From: JAZOTM01 sp045657625
Lineage (GTDB): Bacteria; Bacillota; Clostridia; Lachnospirales; Lachnospiraceae
Length of the DNA stretch: 64,000 nt
Direction: 5' to 3'
NCBI GenBank assembly: GCA_045657625.1
Contig: JAZOTM010000016.1
Span: 1-64,000, forward strand
Position numbers and translations under genes: made by a program. The notes below the pieces were generated by a model. That model made no database searches, was not told the origin of the DNA, and worked only from the letters and a program-made list of their open reading frames with translations. Positions 52,608-61,665 of the stretch are shown here, in pieces (the first letter of the stretch is position 1; the number at the start of each line of letters is the position of its first letter).

Positions 52608-53447
52608 ATGAATAAAAGAATGACTGCCGCTGAAATGAGATATTTATGGATTAGTCGAGTGGTTATATGGATTGTAATAGTTTTAGTATTATTTCCGGTC
52701 TTATGGATTGTGATGTCGTCATTTTCTGCGGGGGATAGTTTTTTCTTATCTTCGCTATTTCCTGAAAAGTTAAGTACGGAACATTATGTGGAATTGTTTA
52801 CGGAAACAAGATTTGTACAGTGGGTTTTTAATTCCTTGAAATTTTGTTTTGTAGTTGCTTTTATTCAATTAGTAATAACTTCCTTGGCTGCATATGCGTT
52901 TTCCAGAATGCGATTCTGCGGAAGAAAATATGGCTTAATGTCTTTATTGGTTTTGCAGGTTTTTCCAAATAGTATGGCTGTAGCGGGTTATTACATTATC
53001 ATTTATAATTTTGGGCTTGTAGATAGCTCACTGGCATTGATATTTGTATTAGCTGGTGGTAGCGCTTTTAACATCTGGCTTTTAAAGTCTTATATCGATG
53101 GATTACCATTAGAATTAGATGAGGCGGCGAAGATTGATGGGGCAAATACGTTACAGGTTTTTGTAAAAGTTGTGTTGCCTTTGGCAGCTCCACAACTTGC
53201 AGTAATATTTTTGTTTTCTTTCATTGCAACTTATAGTGAGTATGTAATTACATCGATATTTTTACAAAATCCAAATTCTATGACACTTGCATTAGGATTA
53301 CAGTCATTTATCAGTGACCAGTTTGCGGCACATTGGACTATGTTTTCGGCGGCGGCGGTAATATCTTCGTTGCCAATAATGATTGTATTTATGTGTCTGC
53401 AAAGATTTATACAAGGGGGGTTAGTTGCTGGCGGTGTAAAAGGGTAA
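52608..53447 (+). CDS. ABC sugar transporter permease, MalG-type (orphan)
   Basis: This 279-residue permease has about six membrane segments and the EAA loop DEAAKIDGANTLQVFVKVVLP (starting near residue 173) that docks to the ATPase. It resembles the MalG/second permease of carbohydrate uptake systems. No partner permease, binding protein or ATPase gene lies nearby, so it is either an orphan, a remnant of an operon, or works with distant genes. The ribosome site is weak (GGTGGATGA). It ends at a clear terminator. Confidence 0.9.
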   Translation: MNKRMTAAEMRYLWISRVVIWIVIVLVLFPVLWIVMSSFSAGDSFFLSSLFPEKLSTEHYVELFTETRFVQWVFNSLKFCFVVAFIQLVITSLAAYAFSRMRFCGRKYGLMSLLVLQVFPNSMAVAGYYIIIYNFGLVDSSLALIFVLAGGSAFNIWLLKSYIDGLPLELDEAAKIDGANTLQVFVKVVLPLAAPQLAVIFLFSFIATYSEYVITSIFLQNPNSMTLALGLQSFISDQFAAHWTMFSAAAVISSLPIMIVFMCLQRFIQGGLVAGGVKG

Positions 53448-53458
53448 AAAGGAGAAAA

Positions 53459-53494
53459 AATAGGAGTCTCACATATGTGGGACTCCTATTTTTG
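53459..53494 (+). terminator. Terminator after MalG-type permease
   Basis: ATAGGAGTC pairs with GACTCCTAT around a self-complementary CACATATGTG core, followed by a T-run. Confidence 0.93.
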
Positions 53495-53540
53495 ATGAAA
53501 TGTATTGTTTTCTATTATTAATCAAAGAGTGAGCAAGCGT

Positions 53541-53688
53541 GCAGTTCTGAATTTTGAGACGATAGCGAGGCTTTCGTATGAAGTTGCAGTCTAGCAGCGA
53601 AGGCGGGCGGGCTTTCCGCATGGAGCCTTCGCGAATAAGCGACTGCAACGTAATAGAAAACGTAGCGTGTCGAAAAATCAGAAACTGC
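53541..53688. repeat. Long imperfect hairpin element, MITE-like
   Basis: Several nested arms fold the region on itself: GCAGTTCTGA (53541-53550) with TCAGAAACTGC (53678-53688), GTTGCAGTC (53583-53591) with GACTGCAAC (53641-53649), and GCGAAGGC (53597-53604) with GCCTTCGC (53625-53632). The sequence is more GC-rich than its surroundings. It lies between a terminator and the 3' end of nadE. The short ORF across it (53578-53760) is not credible. It may be a dispersed repeat or structured RNA. Confidence 0.75.
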
Positions 53689-53703
53689 ATGCCTGCGCAT
53701 CAT

Positions 53704-54444
53704 CTACACTCGTTTATAAGCCGGAATCACTTGAAGCTTGTGAAGATTTGCCTTGTGTAACCAATCGATCCGTTGTTTTAAGGCTTCATCTTCGCAAATC
53801 CCGGTTTCAATGTAATGGTCTAAGGTTGCATAAGTGAATCCCAGTTTATCTTCATCACTTTTTCCACTTAATCCATCAGAAGGTGTTTTGTGTACTAAAG
53901 AGGAGGGCAATCCTAAGGCATCTCCGATTTGTAACATTTCAGTAACGGTATAGTCGCTGCAAGGACTAAAATCGCCGGCAGCATCTCCATATTTTGTGGA
54001 GTAACCTACGTAATCTTCTGATTTATTGCAGGTGTTAGCAACTCGTCCGCCTTCCGGCAAGGATTGTGCAATGGCATACAAGGAAGCCATACGAAGACGA
54101 GGCGCCATATTGATTTTGGCTTCTTCACCTAAAGAGATGTTTTCTGCAACTGCAGATTGTAAACCTTGATATGCATCAGAAATGTTTACAACATAGTATG
54201 GGATTTCTAAGTGTTGCACTACCATTTTAGAATCATCCATGTCCGGTTGTACGCCATTTGGCATTAAAACTCCGACGACACGGTCACGGCCTAGCGCCTT
54301 TACAAGAAGAGCAGCGATAATACTGGAATCTTTCCCACCGCTGATACCGATTACAGCTTTGGCTTTCGGACCGTTTTCTGAAAACCAATTCTGAATCCAA
54401 GTTACAATATTGTTAATTTCTTTTTGTGGATCAAATGTACTCAT
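53704..54444 (-). CDS. nadE: NAD+ synthetase (ammonia-dependent)
   Basis: This 246-residue enzyme makes NAD+ from deamido-NAD+, ATP and ammonia. The ATP pyrophosphatase P-loop SGGKDS is at 35-40, and KSDEDKLGF near the C-terminus is the conserved substrate motif. There is no glutaminase domain, so free ammonia is used. It lies 90 bases downstream of the LacI-type gene on the same strand and may share its transcript, although a functional link is not evident. Confidence 0.96.
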   Translation of the reverse strand: MSTFDPQKEINNIVTWIQNWFSENGPKAKAVIGISGGKDSSIIAALLVKALGRDRVVGVLMPNGVQPDMDDSKMVVQHLEIPYYVVNISDAYQGLQSAVAENISLGEEAKINMAPRLRMASLYAIAQSLPEGGRVANTCNKSEDYVGYSTKYGDAAGDFSPCSDYTVTEMLQIGDALGLPSSLVHKTPSDGLSGKSDEDKLGFTYATLDHYIETGICEDEALKQRIDWLHKANLHKLQVIPAYKRV

Positions 54445-54534
54445 TTAAATGCTAATTCCTTTCGTATTGAACGTAAATATCATGCTCATCATACGACAGT
54501 TCACTAAAAATTGTAAATACTAAAAAGAGACCAT

Positions 54535-55335
54535 TTATACATAGAGGTTATGATTTTGAATGGGTGCACGCTCAATGGCTTGTTCCATGCTTTGGAAAAG
54601 CAATTCTAACTTATCTTCCGCTAAATTGGAAGAAAAGAAGATGCGATGCTGTTCCCGTAAGGAATCCACAAGTATTTCGTCGGTTAAAAATAAATTCTTT
54701 GCAGAGATGGATTTGAAATCTTCAGGGGTATTCACAAAATAAATAGAGTCAAAATGAGATTCTAAAAATTTCTTTCGTTCTACATTATGAGGCTCTAAGG
54801 TTACATAAGAATAAGGTTCTTGTTGGAAGTATTCTGCACATGCACTTTTTTGTTTTTCGATGTCACTATTGATTTGGAAAAATAAAGGATCATTGATAAA
54901 GCTATCAAGTGCTAAAAGAGGAACTAAGTTGTTGTCACCTAGGGTTTTAAAATCTGAAGTTTCCATGTCATAGCAAATAATAGCGTCTGCTTGGGCGTAC
55001 TTTTCCAAGTAATCCGGATGAATCATCATTAGCTCATAGTTTTTACGGTGAAAAAAAGCGGCCAAAGTTTGCATCGTTTGCATTTGACCGGCTAGTTGCA
55101 TGAGGTTGGATGTTTTCGAAAGTGCCAGGCCGATTTGGCTTTTTCTTTTTGAGGCCAGAGCTTTGGCTGCTTGGTTAGGAGCGTAGTCCAGCAGGTTAAT
55201 GACTTGAAGGACCTTTTTTCTGGTCTTATCGGAAATTTTAACGTCTTTCCGATCATTTATAACATAGGAAACGGTTGCAACAGAAACCCCGGCTTCTTTT
55301 GCAACTTCTTTGATAGTGATTTTATTTTTAGACAT
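54535..55335 (-). CDS. LacI-family regulator, short form
   Basis: This 266-residue protein has a LacI helix-turn-helix (ITIKEVAKEAGVSVATVSYV, residues 6-25) and the hinge region YAPNQAAKALASKR. The periplasmic-binding-like effector part is about 200 residues, shorter and poorly recognisable compared with the usual ~270. ATG 55335 follows CGGAGG. A perfect operator-like palindrome TTAAACGTTTAA lies at 55347-55358, in its own promoter region, so it is probably autoregulated. It is divergent from the GH25 lipoprotein gene. The ligand is unknown. Confidence 0.87.
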   Translation of the reverse strand: MSKNKITIKEVAKEAGVSVATVSYVINDRKDVKISDKTRKKVLQVINLLDYAPNQAAKALASKRKSQIGLALSKTSNLMQLAGQMQTMQTLAAFFHRKNYELMMIHPDYLEKYAQADAIICYDMETSDFKTLGDNNLVPLLALDSFINDPLFFQINSDIEKQKSACAEYFQQEPYSYVTLEPHNVERKKFLESHFDSIYFVNTPEDFKSISAKNLFLTDEILVDSLREQHRIFFSSNLAEDKLELLFQSMEQAIERAPIQNHNLYV

Positions 55336-55346
55336 ATTGCCTCCGA

Positions 55347-55386
55347 TTAAACGTTTAAGTATACCTATATTATGGAAAAATGGCAA
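55347..55386 (-). promoter_or_regulatory. Promoter and LacI-type operator
   Basis: On the minus strand TTGCCA (55381-55386) and TATACT (55358-55363) are 17 bp apart. TTAAACGTTTAA (55347-55358) directly follows the -10 and touches the start point, the usual place for a LacI-family repressor. Confidence 0.75.
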
Positions 55387-55455
55387 GATTTTGTCAATCA
55401 TCTTTTCTTATTGGCACATTATGGGTATAATGCGAATGTGTTATATGGAGGACTC

Positions 55456-56346
55456 ATGAAAAGAAAGATTACATATTTATTAGTAGGCATGATGTTGTTC
55501 GTTTCTGGCTGTGGAGCCGGAGAAGAGACTGCTTTGGATACGGAAAATACAGAATTACAGGTAGAAATATTGGAAGTTGAGACGGAAACAGAGGATACGT
55601 CTCAGATTTTATATTTTTTGGATGCCTTTGGCGAAAGTCATAGTGTAGAGATACAGGATAGTTGGGAAAAAATGACTTATGATTTGACCGGATTTTCCTT
55701 GGTAGATGGAAAAATGACGTATTCAGAAAATGGAGAAGTAAAGTCAAAATTTGGGATTGACGTGTCATATCATCAAGGAGAGATAGATTGGCAGCAGGTA
55801 AAGGAAGCCGGCGTGGAATTTGTGATTTTGCGTGTAGGATATCGAGGTTATGGCCAAGAGGGAAAATTAGTAGAAGACACCAAGTTTCAGGAATATTTAA
55901 AAGGGGCAAAAGCAGTAGGATTAGATGTTGGAGTCTATTTTTTTGCCCAGGCAATTAACGAAGAAGAAGCATTAGAGGAAGCAGAATTTGTTTTATCCAT
56001 TCTGGGAGAGACAGAATTGGAACTACCGGTGGTATATGATCCGGAAAGCATTTTGGACGACGAATCTCGGACAGATGACGTGACGGGGGAACAATTTACT
56101 GCCAATACCATTGTTTTTTGTAATCGAATCGAAGAAGCTGGTTATGAAGCAGCGGTGTATAGCAACATGATGTGGGAAGCCTATATGCTGGATTTGTCTC
56201 AGCTGTCCAATTGGATGATTTGGTATGCAGATTATGAAGCATTGCCTCAGACGCCCTACGACTTTCAAATGTGGCAATATTCGGAAAGTGGGGAAATTCC
56301 GGGAATTGAAGGGGTTGTGGATCTGAATGTTTGGATTTCCAACTAA
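55456..56346 (+). CDS. GH25 lysozyme-like lipoprotein
   Basis: This 297-residue protein has a lipoprotein signal with lipobox VSGC (about 16-19), a Glu/Thr-rich linker, and a GH25 domain from about residue 95: FGIDVSYHQGEIDW (catalytic-site Asp), LRVGYRGYG, PVVYDPES (the acidic pair) and a WQYS motif near the end. It should cleave peptidoglycan glycan strands from the outer face of the membrane, for wall remodelling. The start follows TGGAGGA. It is divergent from the LacI-type gene. Confidence 0.92.
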   Translation: MKRKITYLLVGMMLFVSGCGAGEETALDTENTELQVEILEVETETEDTSQILYFLDAFGESHSVEIQDSWEKMTYDLTGFSLVDGKMTYSENGEVKSKFGIDVSYHQGEIDWQQVKEAGVEFVILRVGYRGYGQEGKLVEDTKFQEYLKGAKAVGLDVGVYFFAQAINEEEALEEAEFVLSILGETELELPVVYDPESILDDESRTDDVTGEQFTANTIVFCNRIEEAGYEAAVYSNMMWEAYMLDLSQLSNWMIWYADYEALPQTPYDFQMWQYSESGEIPGIEGVVDLNVWISN

Positions 56347-56523
56347 TTTTCAGAATATTTTAAGAAAACGTTAAAGAATTTATTTAAATTATAAAAAAAT
56401 CATGTTATAATAACGAAAATCAAAGATTTCGAAATTAACGTGTAAAAGTAGGTGTTTTAAATTCGGGCTTTGAGAGATGACTAGGGTGTGCAAGCAACCA
56501 ATAATGGAGAGAGGGGAGTCGAC

Positions 56524-58122
56524 ATGGATAAAGGACGATACGAACTAGAAATACAAGAACTGATAGACAAGACAACAGAAATCCGATTTACAAAGCCGAC
56601 GACAGTGATACAATTGGCCCGCGAACTCCTTAAGGAAGCGGAGAGAATTCAGGATCATGCGTTACGAGGATATGCCTATTTTTGTATAGGAGATGCTTAT
56701 TATACCCTTTGTGAAAGTGATAACTGTTTGATTTTTATAAATCAGGCAATTAAGAGTTTATTTTTGGCAAAAGATTGGCAGAAGCTTGGCGAGTGTTATA
56801 ACTTACTTGGTATTTTATTTTCTCATCAGGGAAATACCAGTAGTGCGTTGGATAGTTATTATGCCGGCATGGAAATTGCAGAAGAGCATGAGCTGGATTA
56901 TGTAGCAGCTATGCTTTATGAGAATTATGCAGAACTTTGTGCACGTACAGACAATGTGGAAGAAGCCCTGCGAAATGCCCTGATTTCTAGGGAATACGCA
57001 GATAATATTAAGGGTAATCCAAGATGGAAGAATATTGTTTCTGCGGTGGAATGCGAATTGGTACGTCACTACATTCGTTTGGGACAGAAGGCCAATGCAG
57101 GGATACATTTGGTAGCGCTGGAGAAACATTTGGAAAAGTATCCGGAATTGGAGGATTTTGATCCGAATTTGGTACATTTGTTCTGGGCACAATGTGATGG
57201 AGACAAGGAATTGGAGCAGCGCTGGTTGGATATTACCATGCAAAGCTTCTTGGATTGTGAATATCGCATAGATTATTTTTGGAACTGCATTGAATTTATG
57301 AAATATTTGGATGCCAAGGGGGATATCGAACGATTGGAAATTGTAGTCAAACAAATGGAAAAATCCTTGGATGGCAATGGATTTCCGGATATGCAGGTTC
57401 GCCTTTGCAAATTTAAGTGTGACCTACTTGAAAAGCAAGGAAAAAAAGAAGAATTGTTACAGGAATTGATGCATTATCGGGAACAGGTGGATTTACAAAA
57501 TGAGCAGCAGAATAAGATTATGAGCTTGTTTGTGGATCTTCGAAATTCGTTGATTTCATCTAAAAAGATGAATTTAATGCTACAAGAGCGTTTAGGCGTT
57601 GACGAGTTGACCGGAATTGCAAATCGTCGCCGCATGAATGAAGTAGCAGATCGTTTTTTTGAAACTTCTTATCAGAGTCAAGAATCCTTGGCAGTGGAAA
57701 TGATTGATATCGATAAATTCAAAGAAATAAACGATACATATGGACACAGTATTGGTGATGCCTGTTTGGTAGCGGTGGCAGAAGTCCTTCGCAATCACGC
57801 TACGGATGATGTGTTCTGTGCTCGTTATGGTGGAGATGAATTCTTTATTTTATATCGTGGGAAAACAGATGATGAAATCTTAATGATTTCTTCTAGATTG
57901 CAGGCTGATTTGACGGCGATTGCCAAAAAACAAAACCTTCCCGAAATCTACATTTCTCAAGGTATTTGTAATCGAGTTCCTAAGGATGATAATCGTGTTT
58001 GGGATTTTACCTCTGCGGCAGATCAGGCTTTATATTATATAAAAAAACAGGGTGGTAATAACGTGGTAATTGTACATTCTAAGCAGGAAATCAGTGCCAT
58101 GGAAGCAGTGAGTGAATTTTAA
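56524..58122 (+). CDS. TPR-domain diguanylate cyclase (GGDEF), second copy
   Basis: This 532-residue soluble protein has the same plan as the 21230 protein: helical TPR-like repeats (GECYNLLGILFSHQGNTSSA, then AAMLYENYAELCARTDN) over ~340 residues, then a GGDEF domain with ELTGIANRRRM, IDIDKFKEINDTYGH and intact RYGGDEF (about 434-440). It should synthesise cyclic di-GMP. The RxxD inhibitory site is incomplete (Ala in place of Arg). ATG 56524 follows AGAGGGGAG. The leader (56347-56523) shows no riboswitch that I can recognise. Confidence 0.9.
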   Translation: MDKGRYELEIQELIDKTTEIRFTKPTTVIQLARELLKEAERIQDHALRGYAYFCIGDAYYTLCESDNCLIFINQAIKSLFLAKDWQKLGECYNLLGILFSHQGNTSSALDSYYAGMEIAEEHELDYVAAMLYENYAELCARTDNVEEALRNALISREYADNIKGNPRWKNIVSAVECELVRHYIRLGQKANAGIHLVALEKHLEKYPELEDFDPNLVHLFWAQCDGDKELEQRWLDITMQSFLDCEYRIDYFWNCIEFMKYLDAKGDIERLEIVVKQMEKSLDGNGFPDMQVRLCKFKCDLLEKQGKKEELLQELMHYREQVDLQNEQQNKIMSLFVDLRNSLISSKKMNLMLQERLGVDELTGIANRRRMNEVADRFFETSYQSQESLAVEMIDIDKFKEINDTYGHSIGDACLVAVAEVLRNHATDDVFCARYGGDEFFILYRGKTDDEILMISSRLQADLTAIAKKQNLPEIYISQGICNRVPKDDNRVWDFTSAADQALYYIKKQGGNNVVIVHSKQEISAMEAVSEF

Positions 58123-58162
58123 CGTAATTGTATAAGATGTGAGACTAAGTTTTACGCATGCT

Positions 58163-58213
58163 AAAAAGTCTATAAACGTTGACTACATTTTTGGTCCCGT
58201 TTATAGACTTTTT
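58163..58213. terminator. Terminator with perfect 16-bp inverted repeat
   Basis: AAAAAGTCTATAAACG (58163-58178) is the exact reverse complement of 58198-58213, with a 19-base loop. It lies 40 bases after the GGDEF stop and could work on both strands. Confidence 0.75.
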
Positions 58214-58596
58214 GCTAATCGTTCGTTAATGATTTAAGTAAGAACAAAATAACAGTTCTATTGTTTTGAAAAAGGATGCTGGATTTATTTTGAAAATGGC
58301 TCGTTTTGCAGACCTTAATGATGAAACATGACATGGGTTTCCTATGTAAAACGTGAATTTTAAATAAACTGCAGTGCAGCAATTGGTAATTGTTTAAAAC
58401 CGCTGTGGGCTTATGCAATTTGGACGCAAGGCTACAGTGGTTTTTGTCAAATTTTAGAAAAAACCAAGGTTGCACAGAACTATAAAAAGGGATTACAAGA
58501 ATCTTAAAGAATCATAAACTCATTGAAATGGGAATATTTCCTCATTTAAAATAGAAATAGTCGGGAAAGGGGAAGAATGCGGAAGGGAGTTTTTGC
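58214..58596. other. Long intergenic region with an isolated hairpin, possible small RNA
   Basis: This stretch of about 380 bases has no credible ORF on either strand. It holds one terminator-like hairpin, AAAACCGCTGTGGGC (58396-58410) with GCTACAGTGGTTTTT (58431-58445), with mismatches and followed by GTCAAATTTT. A terminator here without an upstream gene raises the possibility of a small RNA reading from about 58230. A promoter for the downstream chemoreceptor presumably lies in the last ~100 bases, but I see no clear consensus. Confidence 0.4.
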
Positions 58597-60402
58597 ATGA
58601 ATAAACGAAAAAAGGAACGTTCGATTAAGATTACCCTGATCTTGGTAATCGTATGTATTGCACTGGTAACAGGAATAGGTATTGAGGGTTTTTCTGTATA
58701 CAGTACGATTCGCAACAATCAGAAACAGGCCCAGGCATATCAGGAACGACTCATAGAAGATGTTCAGAATGAACTGGAGCATGAAGTGGATGTGGTATGG
58801 AGTTTGATTGATACCATTCATACCCAGCAGGAGGCCGGAGTTTATACCGAAGAAGAGGCCAAAAAGCTTGCTGCAGATTTGACCCGTGAACTTCGCTATG
58901 ATGATGGTAATGGCTATTTTTGGATTGACACTACAGAAGGTGTCAATGTGGTTCTTTTGGGAAGAGACACAGAAGGAAGCTCTCGTTACGACAGCGTAGA
59001 TCCAAATGGCGTTTATTATGTACAAGAAATCTTAAATGCAGGTATGCAAGATGGTGGTGGATTTGCTTACTATTCTTTTGCAAAAGATGGTGGCACAGAA
59101 CCGCTTCCAAAAATGAGTTATTCTTTGGAATATGAACCTTACGATTGGGTTATTGGAACCGGTGTCTGGATTGATGATATTGATGAGGAAGTAGAGAACT
59201 ACACATCAGCAGCAAATCAGGCTATGTTCTATTCCATTGTAAATTCCATCGTATTCCTTGTAATCTTACTGATTATCTTAATCGTTGTTGCTATGTTTAT
59301 TGGAAATAGCATTGCGGCACCAATTAAGGTGATTACCAAAGATGTGGAACGTATGGCGTCCGGTGATTTTTCTGCGGTGGAAGAAACCAAGGAACGAGAG
59401 AATATGCGAAAGATTCGTTCCGAGATTGGTACCATGTCTAATGCCGGAGAAACCTTGCAAAGTAGTATTCGTGATTTGATGAATCGTATCTCTGAATCTA
59501 CAGACTTTGTGGCCAGTGCATCTGAAGAATTAAATGCAACAGCAGGCCAGTCAGCAGATGCCAGTGGTATGGTTGCTGAGAGCTGTACAAACGTTGCAGG
59601 CTCTTGTAATGATCAGATGTCTGCAGTAACAGATGCTACGAACGAAGTAGAAGCGTTCTCTGAAAATATGGATGAATTTTCCAATACAATTGAATCTTTT
59701 GGGGAAACAATTAAAGCAACCAATGAAGCGGCATCTACAGGTATTACAGAAATTCAGAAAGCAATTGATCAGATGCAGAAGATTGAAGAATCTGTATCCG
59801 CTTCTTCTGAAGCAGTTGCTAGTTTGGGAGATCAGATTGCAACGATTGGTACGATTGTAGATACGATTTCGGATATTGCAGGCCAGACAGATTTGCTTTC
59901 TTTGAATGCATCCATTGAGGCAGCAAGAGCCGGTGAAGCAGGAAAAGGATTTGCAGTTGTGGCGGATGAAATTCGTCATTTGTCAGATGAAACCAATAGT
60001 GCAGCTATGAAGATTACGGAAATGATTAATTCCATCCAAGCAGGTTCTAACGATACGGTTCGAACCATGGAAGAAGGATTGGAAATTGTGAAGTCCGGAT
60101 CTATTGTGGTTAGTTCCTCCGGAGAGACCTTTGACCAGATTGTACAGATGGTTTCTGAAGTTTCAGAACAAGCCAACCGCATGGAGGGTATTGTATCTGA
60201 ACTTTCCAGTGGAACCAGTCGAATTCGCGATCATATTCAAGAAGTTGACCGCATGTCACAAACCATTGCAGAAGAAACCAGTAACGTTTCTGCAGCGTCA
60301 GAAGAACAGACGGCAGGTGCAAATGAAATTGCAGCAGCAGCAGAACGATTGGCAAAAACAGCCAGCGAGTTACAGGGATTTGTTTCAAAATTCAAATTAT
60401 AA
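58597..60402 (+). CDS. Methyl-accepting chemotaxis protein with single Cache sensor
   Basis: This 601-residue receptor has membrane segments near residues 10-32 and 210-232, and an sCache-type sensor between them (DDGNGYFWID and EPYDWVIGTGVWIDD are characteristic). HAMP follows (about 233-290), then the signalling coiled coil with the tip AGQTDLLSLNASIEAARAGE (about 428-447). It differs from the receptor at 42477 in its sensor. The start follows GGAAGGGAG. The ligand is unknown; sCache_2 domains often bind small organic acids. Confidence 0.94.
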   Translation: MNKRKKERSIKITLILVIVCIALVTGIGIEGFSVYSTIRNNQKQAQAYQERLIEDVQNELEHEVDVVWSLIDTIHTQQEAGVYTEEEAKKLAADLTRELRYDDGNGYFWIDTTEGVNVVLLGRDTEGSSRYDSVDPNGVYYVQEILNAGMQDGGGFAYYSFAKDGGTEPLPKMSYSLEYEPYDWVIGTGVWIDDIDEEVENYTSAANQAMFYSIVNSIVFLVILLIILIVVAMFIGNSIAAPIKVITKDVERMASGDFSAVEETKERENMRKIRSEIGTMSNAGETLQSSIRDLMNRISESTDFVASASEELNATAGQSADASGMVAESCTNVAGSCNDQMSAVTDATNEVEAFSENMDEFSNTIESFGETIKATNEAASTGITEIQKAIDQMQKIEESVSASSEAVASLGDQIATIGTIVDTISDIAGQTDLLSLNASIEAARAGEAGKGFAVVADEIRHLSDETNSAAMKITEMINSIQAGSNDTVRTMEEGLEIVKSGSIVVSSSGETFDQIVQMVSEVSEQANRMEGIVSELSSGTSRIRDHIQEVDRMSQTIAEETSNVSAASEEQTAGANEIAAAAERLAKTASELQGFVSKFKL

Positions 60403-60409
60403 AACTTGG

Positions 60410-60443
60410 AAGGGATGCTACAAAGTGTGTGGCATCCCTTTTT
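60410..60443 (+). terminator. Terminator after second MCP
   Basis: AAGGGATGC pairs with GCATCCCTT around an ACAAAGTGTG loop, followed by TTT. Confidence 0.85.
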
Positions 60444-60546
60444 ATATCAAAGGAATTCCATAGGATTTCTTCGGATTTCCTTCTATACAAAAATGCTGTA
60501 TAATAAACGTATATGTATTGGATCATAGGAAAGAAGGACAGAAGGT

Positions 60547-61620
60547 ATGAAAAGAATCGGATTATTAACCAGTGGCGGTGATTGCCAAGCATTAAATGCA
60601 GCCATGCGAGGTGTGGTAAAGGGTTTAAGTGAAAATCTGGATGAATTGGAAGTATATGGTTTTCATAATGGATATAAGGGGTTGATTTATGGAGACTATC
60701 GTTTACTGACATCCAAGGATTTCTCCGGTATTTTGACAAAAGGTGGTACGATTTTAGGTACTTCCAGACAACCCTTCAAACTCATGAGAGAACCGGATGA
60801 AAAAGGATTGGATAAAGTAGAAGCCATGAAACATACCTACTACAAAATCAATCTGGACTGTCTGGTGATTTTGGGTGGAAACGGTACACAAAAAACTGCC
60901 AATCTTTTGCGTGAAGAGGGTTTGAATGTTATTCACTTGCCAAAAACCATAGATAATGATATTTATGGTACGGATATGACTTTTGGATTTCAGAGTGCCG
61001 TGGATGTGGCTACCGATGTCATTGACCGTATTCATACGACTGCAGCATCCCATGACCGTGTGTTTATTGTAGAAGTTATGGGCCATAAAGTTGGTTGGCT
61101 GACATTGAATGCCGGGGTTGCCAGTGGCGCAGATATTATTTTGATTCCGGAGATTCCTTACGATATAGAAAAGGTGATTCAAGCAATTGAGAAACGTCGC
61201 AATGCAGGAAAAGGATTTACCATTTTGGCAGTTGCGGAAGGCGCGATTAGCAAGGAAGATGCGAAGTTATCCAAAAAAGAGTATCGTAAGAAAATGGAAA
61301 AATCCAAATATCCGTCTGTTTCTTATGAAATCGCAGAACAGATTGAGAAAAAATGTGGTACGGAAGTACGCGTCGTTGTTCCGGGACATGCCCAGAGAGG
61401 TGGTAGTCCGGATGCCTATGACAGAGCTTTATGTACCAGACTTGGGGCAGCAGCTGCAATGGCTGTAATCGAAGAGGATTATGGAAACATGATTGCCATG
61501 GTAAACCGTGAGACAAAGCGTGTGCCATTGGAAAAAGTTGCTGGTAAATTAAAGAGTGTGGATCCGAACGGAACCATGATTCAAGAAGCAAAATTTGTGG
61601 GTATTAGTTTTGGAGATTAA
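60547..61620 (+). CDS. pfkA: 6-phosphofructokinase, group III type
   Basis: This 357-residue enzyme phosphorylates fructose 6-phosphate. It starts with IGLLTSGGDCQALNAAMRG. The phosphoryl-donor loop is GGNGT (110-114), with Gly113 at the position that is Asp in PPi enzymes, while PKTIDND has Lys133 where ATP enzymes have Gly. This Gly/Lys pair is the mixed group III pattern, so the donor (ATP or PPi) cannot be assumed. AsnN112 replaces the usual Asp in GGDG. It is monocistronic or reads into dnaX 45 bases downstream. Confidence 0.93.
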   Translation: MKRIGLLTSGGDCQALNAAMRGVVKGLSENLDELEVYGFHNGYKGLIYGDYRLLTSKDFSGILTKGGTILGTSRQPFKLMREPDEKGLDKVEAMKHTYYKINLDCLVILGGNGTQKTANLLREEGLNVIHLPKTIDNDIYGTDMTFGFQSAVDVATDVIDRIHTTAASHDRVFIVEVMGHKVGWLTLNAGVASGADIILIPEIPYDIEKVIQAIEKRRNAGKGFTILAVAEGAISKEDAKLSKKEYRKKMEKSKYPSVSYEIAEQIEKKCGTEVRVVVPGHAQRGGSPDAYDRALCTRLGAAAAMAVIEEDYGNMIAMVNRETKRVPLEKVAGKLKSVDPNGTMIQEAKFVGISFGD

Positions 61621-61665
61621 GGCTCCGGAGAATACCGAGGAGTAATTTAGGAAGAGGAAAGTTTC

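Noticed and set aside
53578..53760. 60-codon ORF near nadE
   Set aside because: It lies within the hairpin element and overlaps nadE on the other strand; there is no ribosome site.
56347..56523. Possible cyclic di-GMP riboswitch before the second GGDEF gene
   Set aside because: I looked for the GEMM core and the class II pseudoknot signature and could not find either; only a weak promoter is visible.
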